Notes under the pieces: generated by a model
What the model was told of the DNA's origin: nothing
Databases searched by the model: none
The model's input: the letters and a program-made list of their open reading frames with translations, nothing else
Assembly: GCF_016774335.1 (NCBI RefSeq)
Contig: NZ_JAETWA010000014.1
Coordinates: forward strand, 220,606 to 284,605
Source: Luteimonas saliphila
GTDB lineage: Bacteria > Pseudomonadota > Gammaproteobacteria > Xanthomonadales > Xanthomonadaceae
Direction of reading: 5' to 3'
DNA length: 64,000 nt
In this document: positions 56,673-64,000 of the stretch, piece by piece
Position numbering within the stretch: position 1 is the stretch's first letter
Layout: each line of letters begins with the position of its first letter
Program-made: the position numbers and the translations under genes

Positions 56673-57981
56673 ACCGGAACACCGGAGACGACTGCTGGCG
56701 GCGCTGCCGGCGGTCGTGGTGCTGGCGCTGGTGCTGCTCAGCGGCGTTCCCGATCCCGTGCCGGCGTGGCTGCTGGTGCTGATCGTCGTCGGCCTGACCC
56801 TTGTCGCGTCCTGGGTGCCGAGTCGCGGCCGCGGCCAGCGGCTGCGCGCGATCGGCAACCTGCTCCATGCGCTGCACGAAGGCGACTATGGCGTGCGTGG
56901 CGCGCCACCGCCGCGCGGCGACGCGCACGCGGGCATCGTCGAACGCATCAACGCGCTCGCGCAACGCCTGCAGGATGAGCAGCGCGGCATGCAGGAAAGC
57001 CTGCAGCTGCTCGCCAAGACGCTGGCCGCTCTGGACGGCGCGGTATTCGCCTTCGAGCAGGACGGTCGGCTGCGGGTCGTCAACCCGGCCGGCGAAAGAC
57101 TGCTGGCGCGGGACGTGCAGGCGTTGCTCGGAAGGAGCGCCGAGGAACTCGGGCTCGCGGCATTGTTCGGGACGCCGAATGGCGGCATTCGCGCACACGC
57201 GTTTCCCGGCCAGCAGGGACGCTGGCAGATCGGCCACGCGGCGCTGCGCAGCCGCAGCCAGGCGGGCAGGCTGCTGGTGGTGCAGCCGATGGAGCGCGCG
57301 CTGCGGGAAGAGGAAGCGCTGGCCTTCCGCAAGCTGCTGCGCGTGCTGAGCCACGAGATCAACAATTCGATGGCGCCGATCGCGTCGATGTCGGATACGC
57401 TCCGGCGCATGCTGCCGGCCGACGGCGAGGAATGGAGCGACGAGCTGGCGAACGAGTTGCGCGGTGGCCTCGGCGTGATCGAACAGCGAAGTGATGCGCT
57501 GCAACGTTTCCTCGGCGGCTATGCGCGGTTGGCCCGTTTGCCTCCGCCGCAGGTCCGGCCGCTGGATCTCGCTCTGCTCTGCGGTCGCGTGCATGGGTTG
57601 CTCGCGGACGCACGTTTTCGGCTCGAACCCGGCGAACCGGCGCATGTACTGGCCGATGGCGACCAGATCGAACAGGTGCTGATCAACCTGGTGCGCAACG
57701 CGCTGGAGGCCGACCCCCACGGCGTGGTGGCGTTGCGCTGGCGCAGCGAAGGCGGGCAGGCATGGATCGAAATTCTCGATGGCGGCCATGGCCTGCCGTC
57801 GAGCGACAGCCTGTTTGTACCGTTCTTCACCACCAAGCCGGGCGGTTCCGGGATCGGGCTGGTGCTGTCGCGGCAGATCGTCGAGGCGCAGGGCGGGCGC
57901 CTGTCGCTGAGGCCGCGCGACGACATGCGGGGCACGGTCGCGGACGTCGTGCTGCCGCTGTGCGACGCGACGAAGGCGTGA
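56659..57981 (+). CDS. Sensor histidine kinase
   Basis: This 440-residue kinase has two N-terminal membrane helices (about 12-29 and 37-53) with almost no periplasmic loop, so it probably senses a membrane or cytoplasmic signal. A HAMP-like/PAS region follows (LDGAVFAFEQDGRLRVVNPAGERLL). The phosphoacceptor His232 is in LSHEINNSMAP, and the ATPase has N box VLINLVRNALEA and G boxes ILDGGHGL and GSGIGLVLSRQI. It overlaps the regulator gene by 14 bp and precedes pbpC by 9 bp. It is the likely partner of the NtrC-type regulator and may respond to envelope stress. Confidence 0.94.
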   Translation: MARIEPEHRRRLLAALPAVVVLALVLLSGVPDPVPAWLLVLIVVGLTLVASWVPSRGRGQRLRAIGNLLHALHEGDYGVRGAPPPRGDAHAGIVERINALAQRLQDEQRGMQESLQLLAKTLAALDGAVFAFEQDGRLRVVNPAGERLLARDVQALLGRSAEELGLAALFGTPNGGIRAHAFPGQQGRWQIGHAALRSRSQAGRLLVVQPMERALREEEALAFRKLLRVLSHEINNSMAPIASMSDTLRRMLPADGEEWSDELANELRGGLGVIEQRSDALQRFLGGYARLARLPPPQVRPLDLALLCGRVHGLLADARFRLEPGEPAHVLADGDQIEQVLINLVRNALEADPHGVVALRWRSEGGQAWIEILDGGHGLPSSDSLFVPFFTTKPGGSGIGLVLSRQIVEAQGGRLSLRPRDDMRGTVADVVLPLCDATKA

Positions 57982-57990
57982 GCCCGCCAC

Positions 57991-60384
57991 ATGGACGATG
58001 CCACGAAAGCCGGGCAGGGACAGCGCAAGCGACGGCGGCATCGGGTGCTGCCGTGGTTCCGCTGGGGCGCGGTGGCTGCGCTGCTGGCGCTGCTGGCCTT
58101 CGACCTCGCATTCCCTCCGCAACTGCCGCAGGCGCGCGACACCAGCACGCTCGTGGTCGCCGCCGACGGCACGCCGCTGCGCGCGTTCGCCGACGCCGAC
58201 GGCGTGTGGCGCCATCCGGCGGCGCCGGACAGCGTGTCGCCGCTGTACCTCGAGGCGCTGCTGGGCTACGAGGACCGCTGGTTCCGCCGCCACCCGGGCG
58301 TGAATCCCCTCGCGGTGCTGCGCGCGGCGTGGCAGTGGGCGAGTGGCGACGGCATCGTCTCGGGAGGCTCCACGCTGACCATGCAGGTCGCGCGGATCCT
58401 CGACCGCGGTCCGGGCGCGTCCACCCGTTCGTTGCGCGGCAAGTTCCTGCAGATGCTGCGCGCGCTGCAGCTGGAAGCGCACCTGTCGAAGGAGGAGATC
58501 CTCTCGCTGTACCTGGAGCGCGCCCCGTTCGGCGGCACCATCGAAGGCGTCGAAGCGGCGAGCTGGGCGTACCTGGGCAAGCCGGCCGCCCGCCTGTCGC
58601 ATGCGGAGGCGGCGTTGCTGGCGGTGCTGCCGCAGGCACCGAGCCGGCTGCGGCCGGATCGGCATCCGGCTGCCGCGCGCGCCGCCCGCGACAAGGTGCT
58701 CGAGCGCATGGCGACGCTGGGCGTGTGGACGCCGGCGCAGGTGGACGACGCGAAGGTCGAGGCGGTGGTGTCGCGGCGCCTGCGCCCGCCGATGTCGGCG
58801 CCGTTGCTCGCGCAGCGCCTGCGCGCCGCGCGGCCGCGCGACGCGCGCATCGTCTCCACCCTCGATGCCGACCTGCAGCGCACGCTGGAAGAGCGCGTGG
58901 CCGCCTATTTCTCCGCCCTTCCCGAGCGCACCTCGGCCGCGCTGCTGGTGGTCGACAACGCGACGATGGAGGCGCGCGCCTATGTCGGCTCGCTCGACCT
59001 GCACGATCGCGCGCGCCTGGGCCACGTCGACATGGTGCGGGCCTGGCGTTCGCCCGGGTCCACGCTCAAGCCGTTCCTGTACGGCATGGCGCTGGACGAC
59101 GGCCTGGTCCATTCCGAAAGTCTGCTGGTGGACGCGCCGCAGTCGTTCGGAGGCTACCGGCCCGGCAACTTCGACACCGCGTTCAACGGACCGGTCGGGG
59201 TCGCGACCGCGCTGCGGCTCTCGCTCAACGTGCCGGCGGTGGACCTGCTCGACCGGGTCGGCCCCGGGCGGTTCGCCGCACGCCTGGACAACGCCGGCAT
59301 CTCGCTGAAGTTCCCGCGCGGCGCGACCCCGAACCTGACGCTGATCCTCGGGGGAACCGGCGCGCGGCTGGAGGACCTGGTCGGTGCGCACGCCGCGCTG
59401 CATCGCGACGGCATCGCCGGCCGCGTGCGTTACTCGCCGGAGGATCCGCGGATCGACCGGCGGCTGCTGTCGCCCGGCGCGGCGTGGATCGTGCGCGAGA
59501 TCCTCGCATCCAACCTGCGCCCGGGAGAACGCGAGGGCATGTTCGAAGCCGGCCGCCGGCCAAGGGTGTCGTGGAAGACGGGCACCAGCTACGGCTTCCG
59601 CGACGCCTGGGCGATCGGCGGCACCCGGCGACATACCGTCGGCGTGTGGGTCGGTCGCCCCGACGGCACGCCGCTGCCGGGCCAGTACGGCGCGATCACC
59701 GCGCTGCCGCTGCTGTTCGAAGTGGTCGACAGCCTGCCGCGTGCGCGCGGCGGCGACCCGGCCACGCCGCCGCCGGCGGAGGTGGCGCGGCAGACGGTGT
59801 GCTGGCCGCTCGGGACCGCGGCCGACGCGCAGCCGCCGGCGCTGTGCCAGCGCCGCTTCGACGCCTGGATGCTCGGCGGCGCGATTCCGCCGACTTTCGC
59901 CGAGCGCGATGCGCGCTCGTGGAGCGCCGGGCTGGAGCGCTTCGACGTGGATGCGACCACCGGCCTGCGCCTGTCCGCCGACTGCACCCGGCCGCATGTG
60001 CCGAAGGCGAGAGCGATCGCGCGCTGGCCCGCGCTGGCCTCGCCCTGGTTGCCGGCTTCGACGCGGCGCGCCTCGCGCCCGCCGCCGCTGTCGCCGGACT
60101 GCGCCGACGACGGGCGCGACGCGGTCGCGGAACTGCGCATCGAGGGCCTCGTCGACGGCGCGACGCTGGCCAGGCCTCCCGGCAGCGAACGCGGCGTCCG
60201 GCTGTCGCTGCGCGCGATCGGGTCCGATGCGCCGGTGCAATGGCTGCTCGACGGCCGCTGGATCGGCGAGACGCGTGGCGCGGCCGCATTCCAGCACACC
60301 TTCGAAACGGCCGGCGCGCAGCGGCTGACCGCGCTCGCCGAGAGCGGCGCATGGGCGTCGGTGCAGTTCCGGATGCTGCGCTGA
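57991..60384 (+). CDS. pbpC: Penicillin-binding protein 1C
   Basis: This 797-residue bifunctional peptidoglycan synthase has a cytoplasmic basic tail and a membrane anchor at about 25-41. The GT51 transglycosylase domain has Glu94 in GYEDRWF and GGSTLTMQVAR. The transpeptidase domain has STLK (Ser357), SLN in LRLSLNVPAVDLL, and KTGTSYGFRD. A C-terminal BiPBP_C-like domain starts near GVRLSLRAIGSDAPVQW. In many proteobacteria it is paired with an alpha-2-macroglobulin lipoprotein, with a proposed joint role in repairing and defending the wall. Here they are separated by the exporter/two-component operon. Confidence 0.96.
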   Translation: MDDATKAGQGQRKRRRHRVLPWFRWGAVAALLALLAFDLAFPPQLPQARDTSTLVVAADGTPLRAFADADGVWRHPAAPDSVSPLYLEALLGYEDRWFRRHPGVNPLAVLRAAWQWASGDGIVSGGSTLTMQVARILDRGPGASTRSLRGKFLQMLRALQLEAHLSKEEILSLYLERAPFGGTIEGVEAASWAYLGKPAARLSHAEAALLAVLPQAPSRLRPDRHPAAARAARDKVLERMATLGVWTPAQVDDAKVEAVVSRRLRPPMSAPLLAQRLRAARPRDARIVSTLDADLQRTLEERVAAYFSALPERTSAALLVVDNATMEARAYVGSLDLHDRARLGHVDMVRAWRSPGSTLKPFLYGMALDDGLVHSESLLVDAPQSFGGYRPGNFDTAFNGPVGVATALRLSLNVPAVDLLDRVGPGRFAARLDNAGISLKFPRGATPNLTLILGGTGARLEDLVGAHAALHRDGIAGRVRYSPEDPRIDRRLLSPGAAWIVREILASNLRPGEREGMFEAGRRPRVSWKTGTSYGFRDAWAIGGTRRHTVGVWVGRPDGTPLPGQYGAITALPLLFEVVDSLPRARGGDPATPPPAEVARQTVCWPLGTAADAQPPALCQRRFDAWMLGGAIPPTFAERDARSWSAGLERFDVDATTGLRLSADCTRPHVPKARAIARWPALASPWLPASTRRASRPPPLSPDCADDGRDAVAELRIEGLVDGATLARPPGSERGVRLSLRAIGSDAPVQWLLDGRWIGETRGAAAFQHTFETAGAQRLTALAESGAWASVQFRMLR

Positions 60385-60545
60385 GGCGGTTGTCGCCGTG
60401 GCCGTATGTGGCCCTGGCGCACCGACCTGGCGTTCAGGGGTATCGAGCGTCCGTCATGCCGGCCGTCACCACGGGTGGAGTCGGGTTCCGTCGACGCGGC
60501 GAACGCCCGGCAGCCGAGCACGCGACGGATCGCCGGCGACAGCCC

Positions 60546-61028
60546 TCAGGCGGGCAGGTGCGCCAGCATGTGCTCCGCGCCCGAGACGCGGAACTCGCCC
60601 GGCGCCTCGACGAACAGCTGCTTCACGATCCCGTCTTCGGCATACAGCGCAAAGCGCTTGCTGCGCACGCCCATGCCGTAGCCGCTGGCGTCCATCTCCA
60701 GGCCCAGCGCCCGGGTCAGGTCGGCATTGCCGTCGGAGAGCATGCGCAGCCCCTTCGGCACGTGCTGGCTCTCGCCCCAGGCCTGCATCACGAAGGGGTC
60801 GTTCACCGCGACGCAGGCCACGTGCACGCCGCGTTCGCTGAACGCGTCGAAGTGCTCGACGAAGCCGGGCAGGTGGCGCTCGGAACAGGTGGGGGTGAAC
60901 GCGCCCGGCACCGCGAACAGCACCATCTTGCGGCCTTCGAACAGGGTGGGGGTGTCGACGGCCTGGACGCCGTCGTCGATGTACTTGAGCACCACTTCGG
61001 GGATGCGGTCGCCGATCTGGATGGTCAT
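60546..61028 (-). CDS. Peroxiredoxin (Prx5 type)
   Basis: This 160-residue thiol peroxidase reduces H2O2 or organic peroxides. The peroxidatic Cys48 is in PGAFTPTCSERHLPGF, as in Prx5/AhpE-like proteins. MQAWGESQHV and LGLEMDASGYGMGVRSKRFA are typical of this group, which often works with glutaredoxin or glutathione. The start at 61028 (MTIQIGDRIPEVV) gives the usual length; no strong ribosome site is seen. It converges with pbpC; the 161-bp gap shows no gene. Confidence 0.95.
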   Translation of the reverse strand: MTIQIGDRIPEVVLKYIDDGVQAVDTPTLFEGRKMVLFAVPGAFTPTCSERHLPGFVEHFDAFSERGVHVACVAVNDPFVMQAWGESQHVPKGLRMLSDGNADLTRALGLEMDASGYGMGVRSKRFALYAEDGIVKQLFVEAPGEFRVSGAEHMLAHLPA

Positions 61029-61164
61029 GGGGGGCACGCCTCTGGTGGATGAACGGTGACTATCGTCGCACGCCCGGGCGGGGGCTTGAAAAGACCGGCG
61101 ACGCTCACACATCGCGGGCATGGCGGCCGCCGCGCCGCCGCACCAGACTTCAGGAGCCGCAGAC

Positions 61165-61623
61165 ATGAGCATCGTCCGTTACCGCCAGCGCCCTTCGGAA
61201 CTCGCGCTGCATGATGAGATCAAGCAGGTGTTCGACCGCTTCCTCGGCGAGCAGGACACCGACGCCTCGGCCGTGGTCACCGCGCAGTGGGTGCCGCGGG
61301 TCGACATCAAGGAGGAAGCCGAGCGCTTCGTGATCTACGCCGACCTGCCGGGCATCGACCCGCAGGACATCGAGATCCAGATGGACAAGGGCATCCTTTC
61401 GATCAAGGGCGAGCGCAAGAGCGAGTCGAGCACCGAGACCGAACGCTATTCGCGCGTCGAACGCCGCTACGGCAGCTTCCATCGCCGCTTCGCGCTGCCC
61501 GACAGCGCCGATCCCGACGGCGTTTCCGCCAACGGCCGCAACGGCGTGCTCGAGATCGTGATCCCGAAGAGGCCGGAGACCACGCCGCGCCGGATCCAAG
61601 TCGGGAACCCGACCTCGCACTGA
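61165..61623 (+). CDS. Small heat shock protein (Hsp20/alpha-crystallin)
   Basis: This 152-residue ATP-independent holdase has an alpha-crystallin domain at about residues 45-140 (WVPRVDIKEEAERFVIYADLPG, with NGVLEIVIPK near the end). The C-terminal part carries an I-x-V-type tail (RIQVGN). CAGGAG precedes the start at 61165. It is followed after a strong hairpin by a DnaJ-like gene, suggesting a small protein-quality-control group, although each may have its own transcript. Confidence 0.95.
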   Translation: MSIVRYRQRPSELALHDEIKQVFDRFLGEQDTDASAVVTAQWVPRVDIKEEAERFVIYADLPGIDPQDIEIQMDKGILSIKGERKSESSTETERYSRVERRYGSFHRRFALPDSADPDGVSANGRNGVLEIVIPKRPETTPRRIQVGNPTSH

Positions 61624-61649
61624 CCGCCGCGCGCTTCCACCGGTAAACT

Positions 61650-61674
61650 GGCGACGGCCCGCATCGCGGGCCGT
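61650..61674 (+). terminator. Strong hairpin between hsp20 and the DnaJ-like gene
   Basis: CGACGGCCCGC and GCGGGCCGTCG form a perfect 11-bp stem with loop ATC. It lies 27 bp after the hsp20 stop and 16 bp before the next start codon. No T-tract follows, so it may be a terminator or a translation-limiting hairpin. Confidence 0.55.
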
Positions 61675-61689
61675 CGTCGTGGAGCGACC

Positions 61690-62586
61690 ATGCAGTTCAA
61701 GGATTACTACAGCGTGCTCGGGGTCGAGCCGAATGCGGGCGACGCGGAGATCAAGTCCGCGTATCGCCGGCTGGCGCGCAAGTACCATCCCGACGTCAGC
61801 AAGGAAGCCGGCGCCGAGGACAAGTTCAAGGCCCTCAACGAGGCCTACGAAGCGTTGCGCGACCCGGCCAAGCGCAAGGCCTACGACCAGCTGCGCGCCG
61901 GCGGCTACCGTCCGGGCGACGAGGTACCGCCGGCCGGATTCGGCGGCGGCCAGGGCGGATTCGATTTCGAGGAAGTGTTCGCTGGCGGCGGCGCGGGCGG
62001 CGGCTTCAGCGATTTCTTCGAAAGCCTGTTCCGCCGCCAGGGGGCTGCCGGGCCCGGCCCGCAGGCGTCGGCGCGCGCGCAGGGCATGGGCGATACGCGC
62101 GCCAGGCTCGCGGTCTCGCTCGAGAACGTCCATCGCGGCGACAGCGTGCGCATCGGCATCGACGGCAGGTCCTTCGACGTGCGCGTGCCCAGGGGCATCC
62201 GTCCCGGGCAGGTGATCCGGCTCGCCCGGCAGGGCAGCCGGGGCGGCGACCTGCTGCTGGAGATCGAGTACGCCGCGCATCCGCAGTTCGAGGTCGACGG
62301 CCGCAACATCATCTACACCCTGCCGGTCGCCCCGTGGGAGGCGGCGCTGGGGGCCACGGTGAGCGTGCCGACGCTGGGCGGCAAGGTCGAGCTGAAGATT
62401 CCGCAGGGCTCGGAGGCCGGACGCAAGCTGCGCCTGCGCGGTCGTGGCCTGCCGGGACCCGGCGGAGCGGCCGCGGGCGACCAGCTGGTCGAGCTCGAGA
62501 TCCAGGCGCCCGCGCCGCACGACGACGGGCAGCGCGAAGCCTACGAGCGCATCCGGGACGCGTTCGTGGACTGGCGCCGGGACTGA
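61690..62586 (+). CDS. CbpA-type DnaJ co-chaperone
   Basis: This 298-residue J-domain protein stimulates DnaK. The J domain is at residues 1-70 with HPD at 33-35. A Gly/Phe-rich linker follows, with GGGQGGFDFEEVFAGGGAGG, then two beta-rich client-binding domains. The zinc-finger domain of DnaJ proper is absent, matching CbpA. Length is about that of CbpA. The start at 61690 begins MQFKDYYSVLGV. It converges with the response regulator gene downstream. Confidence 0.95.
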   Translation: MQFKDYYSVLGVEPNAGDAEIKSAYRRLARKYHPDVSKEAGAEDKFKALNEAYEALRDPAKRKAYDQLRAGGYRPGDEVPPAGFGGGQGGFDFEEVFAGGGAGGGFSDFFESLFRRQGAAGPGPQASARAQGMGDTRARLAVSLENVHRGDSVRIGIDGRSFDVRVPRGIRPGQVIRLARQGSRGGDLLLEIEYAAHPQFEVDGRNIIYTLPVAPWEAALGATVSVPTLGGKVELKIPQGSEAGRKLRLRGRGLPGPGGAAAGDQLVELEIQAPAPHDDGQREAYERIRDAFVDWRRD

Positions 62587-62596
62587 TCGAGGCTCC

Positions 62597-62614
62597 GGGA
62601 CGGGCAGCCGTCCC
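62597..62614. terminator. Hairpin downstream of the DnaJ-like gene
   Basis: GGGACGG (62597-62603) and CCGTCCC (62608-62614) form a 7-bp stem with loop GCAG, 11 bp after the stop codon in a convergent gap of 142 bp. No T-tract follows. Confidence 0.4.
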
Positions 62615-62728
62615 CGGAACCCGTCCGTATGTCATGTGCGCGACGGCAGTGGCCGCCGTGATGCGCGGCGGATCCTTCCCGATTGCGACCTGCGGGCGAT
62701 CGATGGTCGACCGGCGGCGTGGCCGGGC

Positions 62729-63127
62729 TCAACCGGCGTCGGGCTCCGCCGTCGGCGCGCTGCCGTGGCCGATGGTCGAGACGATCGCCTCGGTCAGTTC
62801 GGCCTCGCTGAAAGGCTTGGTCAGATAGCCCTGGGCGCCCTGGCGGATGCCCCAGATGCGGTCGGTCTCCTGGTCCTTGGTGGTCACCAGGATCACGGGG
62901 ATATGGCCGGTGGCGGCATCGCGCTTGATCGTGCGGGTGGCCTGGAAGCCGTTGAGGTTCGGCATCACCACGTCCATCAGGATCAGGTCCGGCATGGTTT
63001 CCTTCGCCACGCGCACGCCGGCCGCGCCGTCTTCCGCGGTCACCGCCTCGTGCCCCAGCTTCTCGACGATGCGGCGGATGCCCATCAACTGGGAAGGAGA
63101 GTCGTCGACGATGAGGATGCGCGCCAT
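62729..63127 (-). CDS. PilH-like single-domain response regulator
   Basis: This 132-residue CheY-like protein starts MARILIVDDSPSQLMGIRRI and has the phosphorylatable Asp52 in LILMDVVMPNLNG, the conserved Thr in ILVTTKDQ and Lys in YLTKPFSE. Length and N-terminus match PilH/PilG-type regulators of type IV pilus twitching motility. It stands alone here, without the usual pilG-pilI-pilJ genes, so assignment to PilH is tentative. The start at 63127 is the family start; the frame continues upstream without homology. Confidence 0.88.
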   Translation of the reverse strand: MARILIVDDSPSQLMGIRRIVEKLGHEAVTAEDGAAGVRVAKETMPDLILMDVVMPNLNGFQATRTIKRDAATGHIPVILVTTKDQETDRIWGIRQGAQGYLTKPFSEAELTEAIVSTIGHGSAPTAEPDAG

Positions 63128-63192
63128 GCCTGTTCCCCTGGTGGATGGGCGGATTGTAGCGGTCGGGTGGGTGTTGCCAACGCCCGCGCTAG

Positions 63193-63995
63193 AGCCTGTT
63201 AACACTATTTGCTAGACTTATGCGCATGGAACTGACGCCTGCGCAATTCGCCATCATCGAAGACTGCCTCCCCCGCCAACGGGGCAACGTGGCGGTGAGC
63301 AACCTCCACGTGCTCAACGCGATCCTGTTTGTCGCCGAGAACGGCTGCAAATGGCGCGCCTTGCCCAAGCGTTTCGGCAACTGGCACACGATCTATACCC
63401 GGATGAATCGCTGGGCCAAGGCCGGTGTGCTGGACCGGGTGTTCGAGCGGATGCAGGCCGCGCAACTGGTGCGCATCCGGCTTGAGGCGATCAGCCTGGA
63501 CAGCACGATCGTGAAAGTGCATCCCGATGGCACCGGCGCGCGAAAAAAAACGGTCCGCAGTCCATCGGCCGATCCCGCGGCGGTTGGACCACCAAAATTC
63601 ATATGGCTGCCGCGGATTCCCGCTGCGCCTTAGCCTTCTCACTGTCTCCCGGCCAAGCCGGCGATGCACCAGCCGGCCGCGACCTGCTGCGCACGTTGCC
63701 AACACCCCCGGCTGGCTGCCATCTCGTCATGGATCGTGCTTACGAGGGCAATGAAACACGCCAACTGGCCTTGGACCTGGGTTTTGAGCCGGTCGTGCCG
63801 CCGCACCCACTGCGAACAAGCCCCTGGCGCTACAACACCGAGATCTATCGAAGAAGAAACGAGATCGAGCGACTCTTCCGGCGGCTCAAAGGCTTCCGCC
63901 GCATCTTCAGCCGCTTCGACAAGCTCGACATCATGTTCGCTGGCTTCATCCACTTCGCATTGATCGTCGAATCACTACGATAGTGTTAACAGGCC
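63193..63995 (+). mobile_element. IS5-family insertion sequence (IS427-like), intact
   Basis: The element is 803 bp long. Terminal inverted repeats of 16 bp match at 15 positions: left AGCCTGTTAACACTAT at 63193-63208, right as its complement ending at 63995. They are flanked by a direct CTAG repeat (63189-63192 and 63996-63999), fitting the YTAR target of IS5 relatives. It carries one transposase gene in two frames. Target duplication and intact ends suggest a fairly recent insertion. It lies just upstream of the PilH-like gene's 5' end, within its promoter region. Confidence 0.88.
63220..63983 (+). CDS. IS5-family transposase, two frames joined by a -1 frameshift
   Basis: The first frame (63220-63633) encodes the N-terminal part with MELTPAQFAIIEDCLP, a CKWRALPKRFG block and the first catalytic Asp in ISLDSTIVK. 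The second frame (product ending at 63983) carries the second Asp in CHLVMDRAYEGN and the Glu in RRRNEIERLFRRLKGFRRI. Frame 1 must shift -1 at the eight A at 63543-63550; the joined product then reads ARKKNGPQSIGRSRGGWTTK, a normal IS5/IS427 sequence. Such A-runs are the known programmed frameshift sites of this group, so the gene is probably functional. Confidence 0.88.
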
Positions 63996-64000
63996 CTAGG

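Noticed and set aside
52488..56858. Minus-strand open frame of 1456 codons across the exporter operon
   Set aside because: It is the complement of four well-supported genes and shows low-complexity Arg/Gln/His composition.
56608..60297. Minus-strand open frame of 1229 codons across the kinase and pbpC
   Set aside because: Same codon-bias artefact; the kinase and PBP1C motifs are on the plus strand.
63220..63983. Frameshifted transposase as a pseudogene
   Set aside because: The frame change falls on an A8 run typical of programmed -1 frameshifting in IS5/IS427 relatives, and all catalytic residues and both ends are intact.

Overview
The window is about 69% GC with dense, mostly co-oriented genes, and its content points to a gammaproteobacterium of the family Xanthomonadaceae (Xanthomonas, Stenotrophomonas, Lysobacter or Luteimonas relatives). 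The signs are a smc-zipA-ligA-epmA block, mtnA next to gyrA, a GyrA with glutamine at position 83, an Entner-Doudoroff gene cluster, and a TonB-dependent receptor next to a flavin-dependent halogenase and a LacI-type regulator. The genus is an inference from these features.

Positions 1-25343 form a carbohydrate utilisation island. It holds a cut-off glycosidase-like gene, a LacI regulator, a TonB-dependent receptor, a flavin halogenase, a GH144-like lipoprotein, a sugar-binding lipoprotein with two MalF/MalG-type permeases, a 120-bp tandem repeat, a secreted discoidin/glycosidase-like protein and a small membrane protein. Opposite these on the minus strand lies bgl-zwf-glk-pgl-edd-eda, a GH1 beta-glucosidase followed by a complete route from glucose to pyruvate and glyceraldehyde 3-phosphate. 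A MalK/MsmK-type ATPase is divergent from bgl and could energise the distant permeases. Three almost identical 14-bp operators (1241-1254, 7167-7180, 24103-24116) lie before lacI, before the GH144/ABC operon and between bgl and the ATPase, so one repressor probably controls the island. The enzyme set suggests a beta-glucan substrate, possibly beta-1,2-glucan.

Positions 25390-29302 are a trehalose cluster (otsB, a GH15 enzyme, otsA) joined by 4-bp overlaps. Positions 29474-42803 are housekeeping: smc, zipA, ligA, epmA, a DUF3011 lipoprotein, mtnA and gyrA. The 654-bp zipA-ligA gap contains two related stem-loop elements in opposite orientation whose arms differ but remain perfectly paired.

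Positions 43024-45438 (minus strand) carry a HEAT-repeat lipoprotein and a two-gene unit of unknown function. Positions 45673-60384 carry an alpha-2-macroglobulin lipoprotein and its usual partner pbpC, separated by an HlyD-ABC-FtsX exporter with an NtrC-type regulator and a histidine kinase. That inserted operon has a good sigma-54 promoter (50741-50757) with a long palindrome about 100 bp upstream, so it is probably autoregulated.

The right end has a peroxiredoxin, an Hsp20, a CbpA-type DnaJ protein, a PilH-like response regulator and an intact IS5-family insertion sequence (63193-63995) with a CTAG target duplication and a -1 frameshift site. No rRNA, tRNA or CRISPR array was found.
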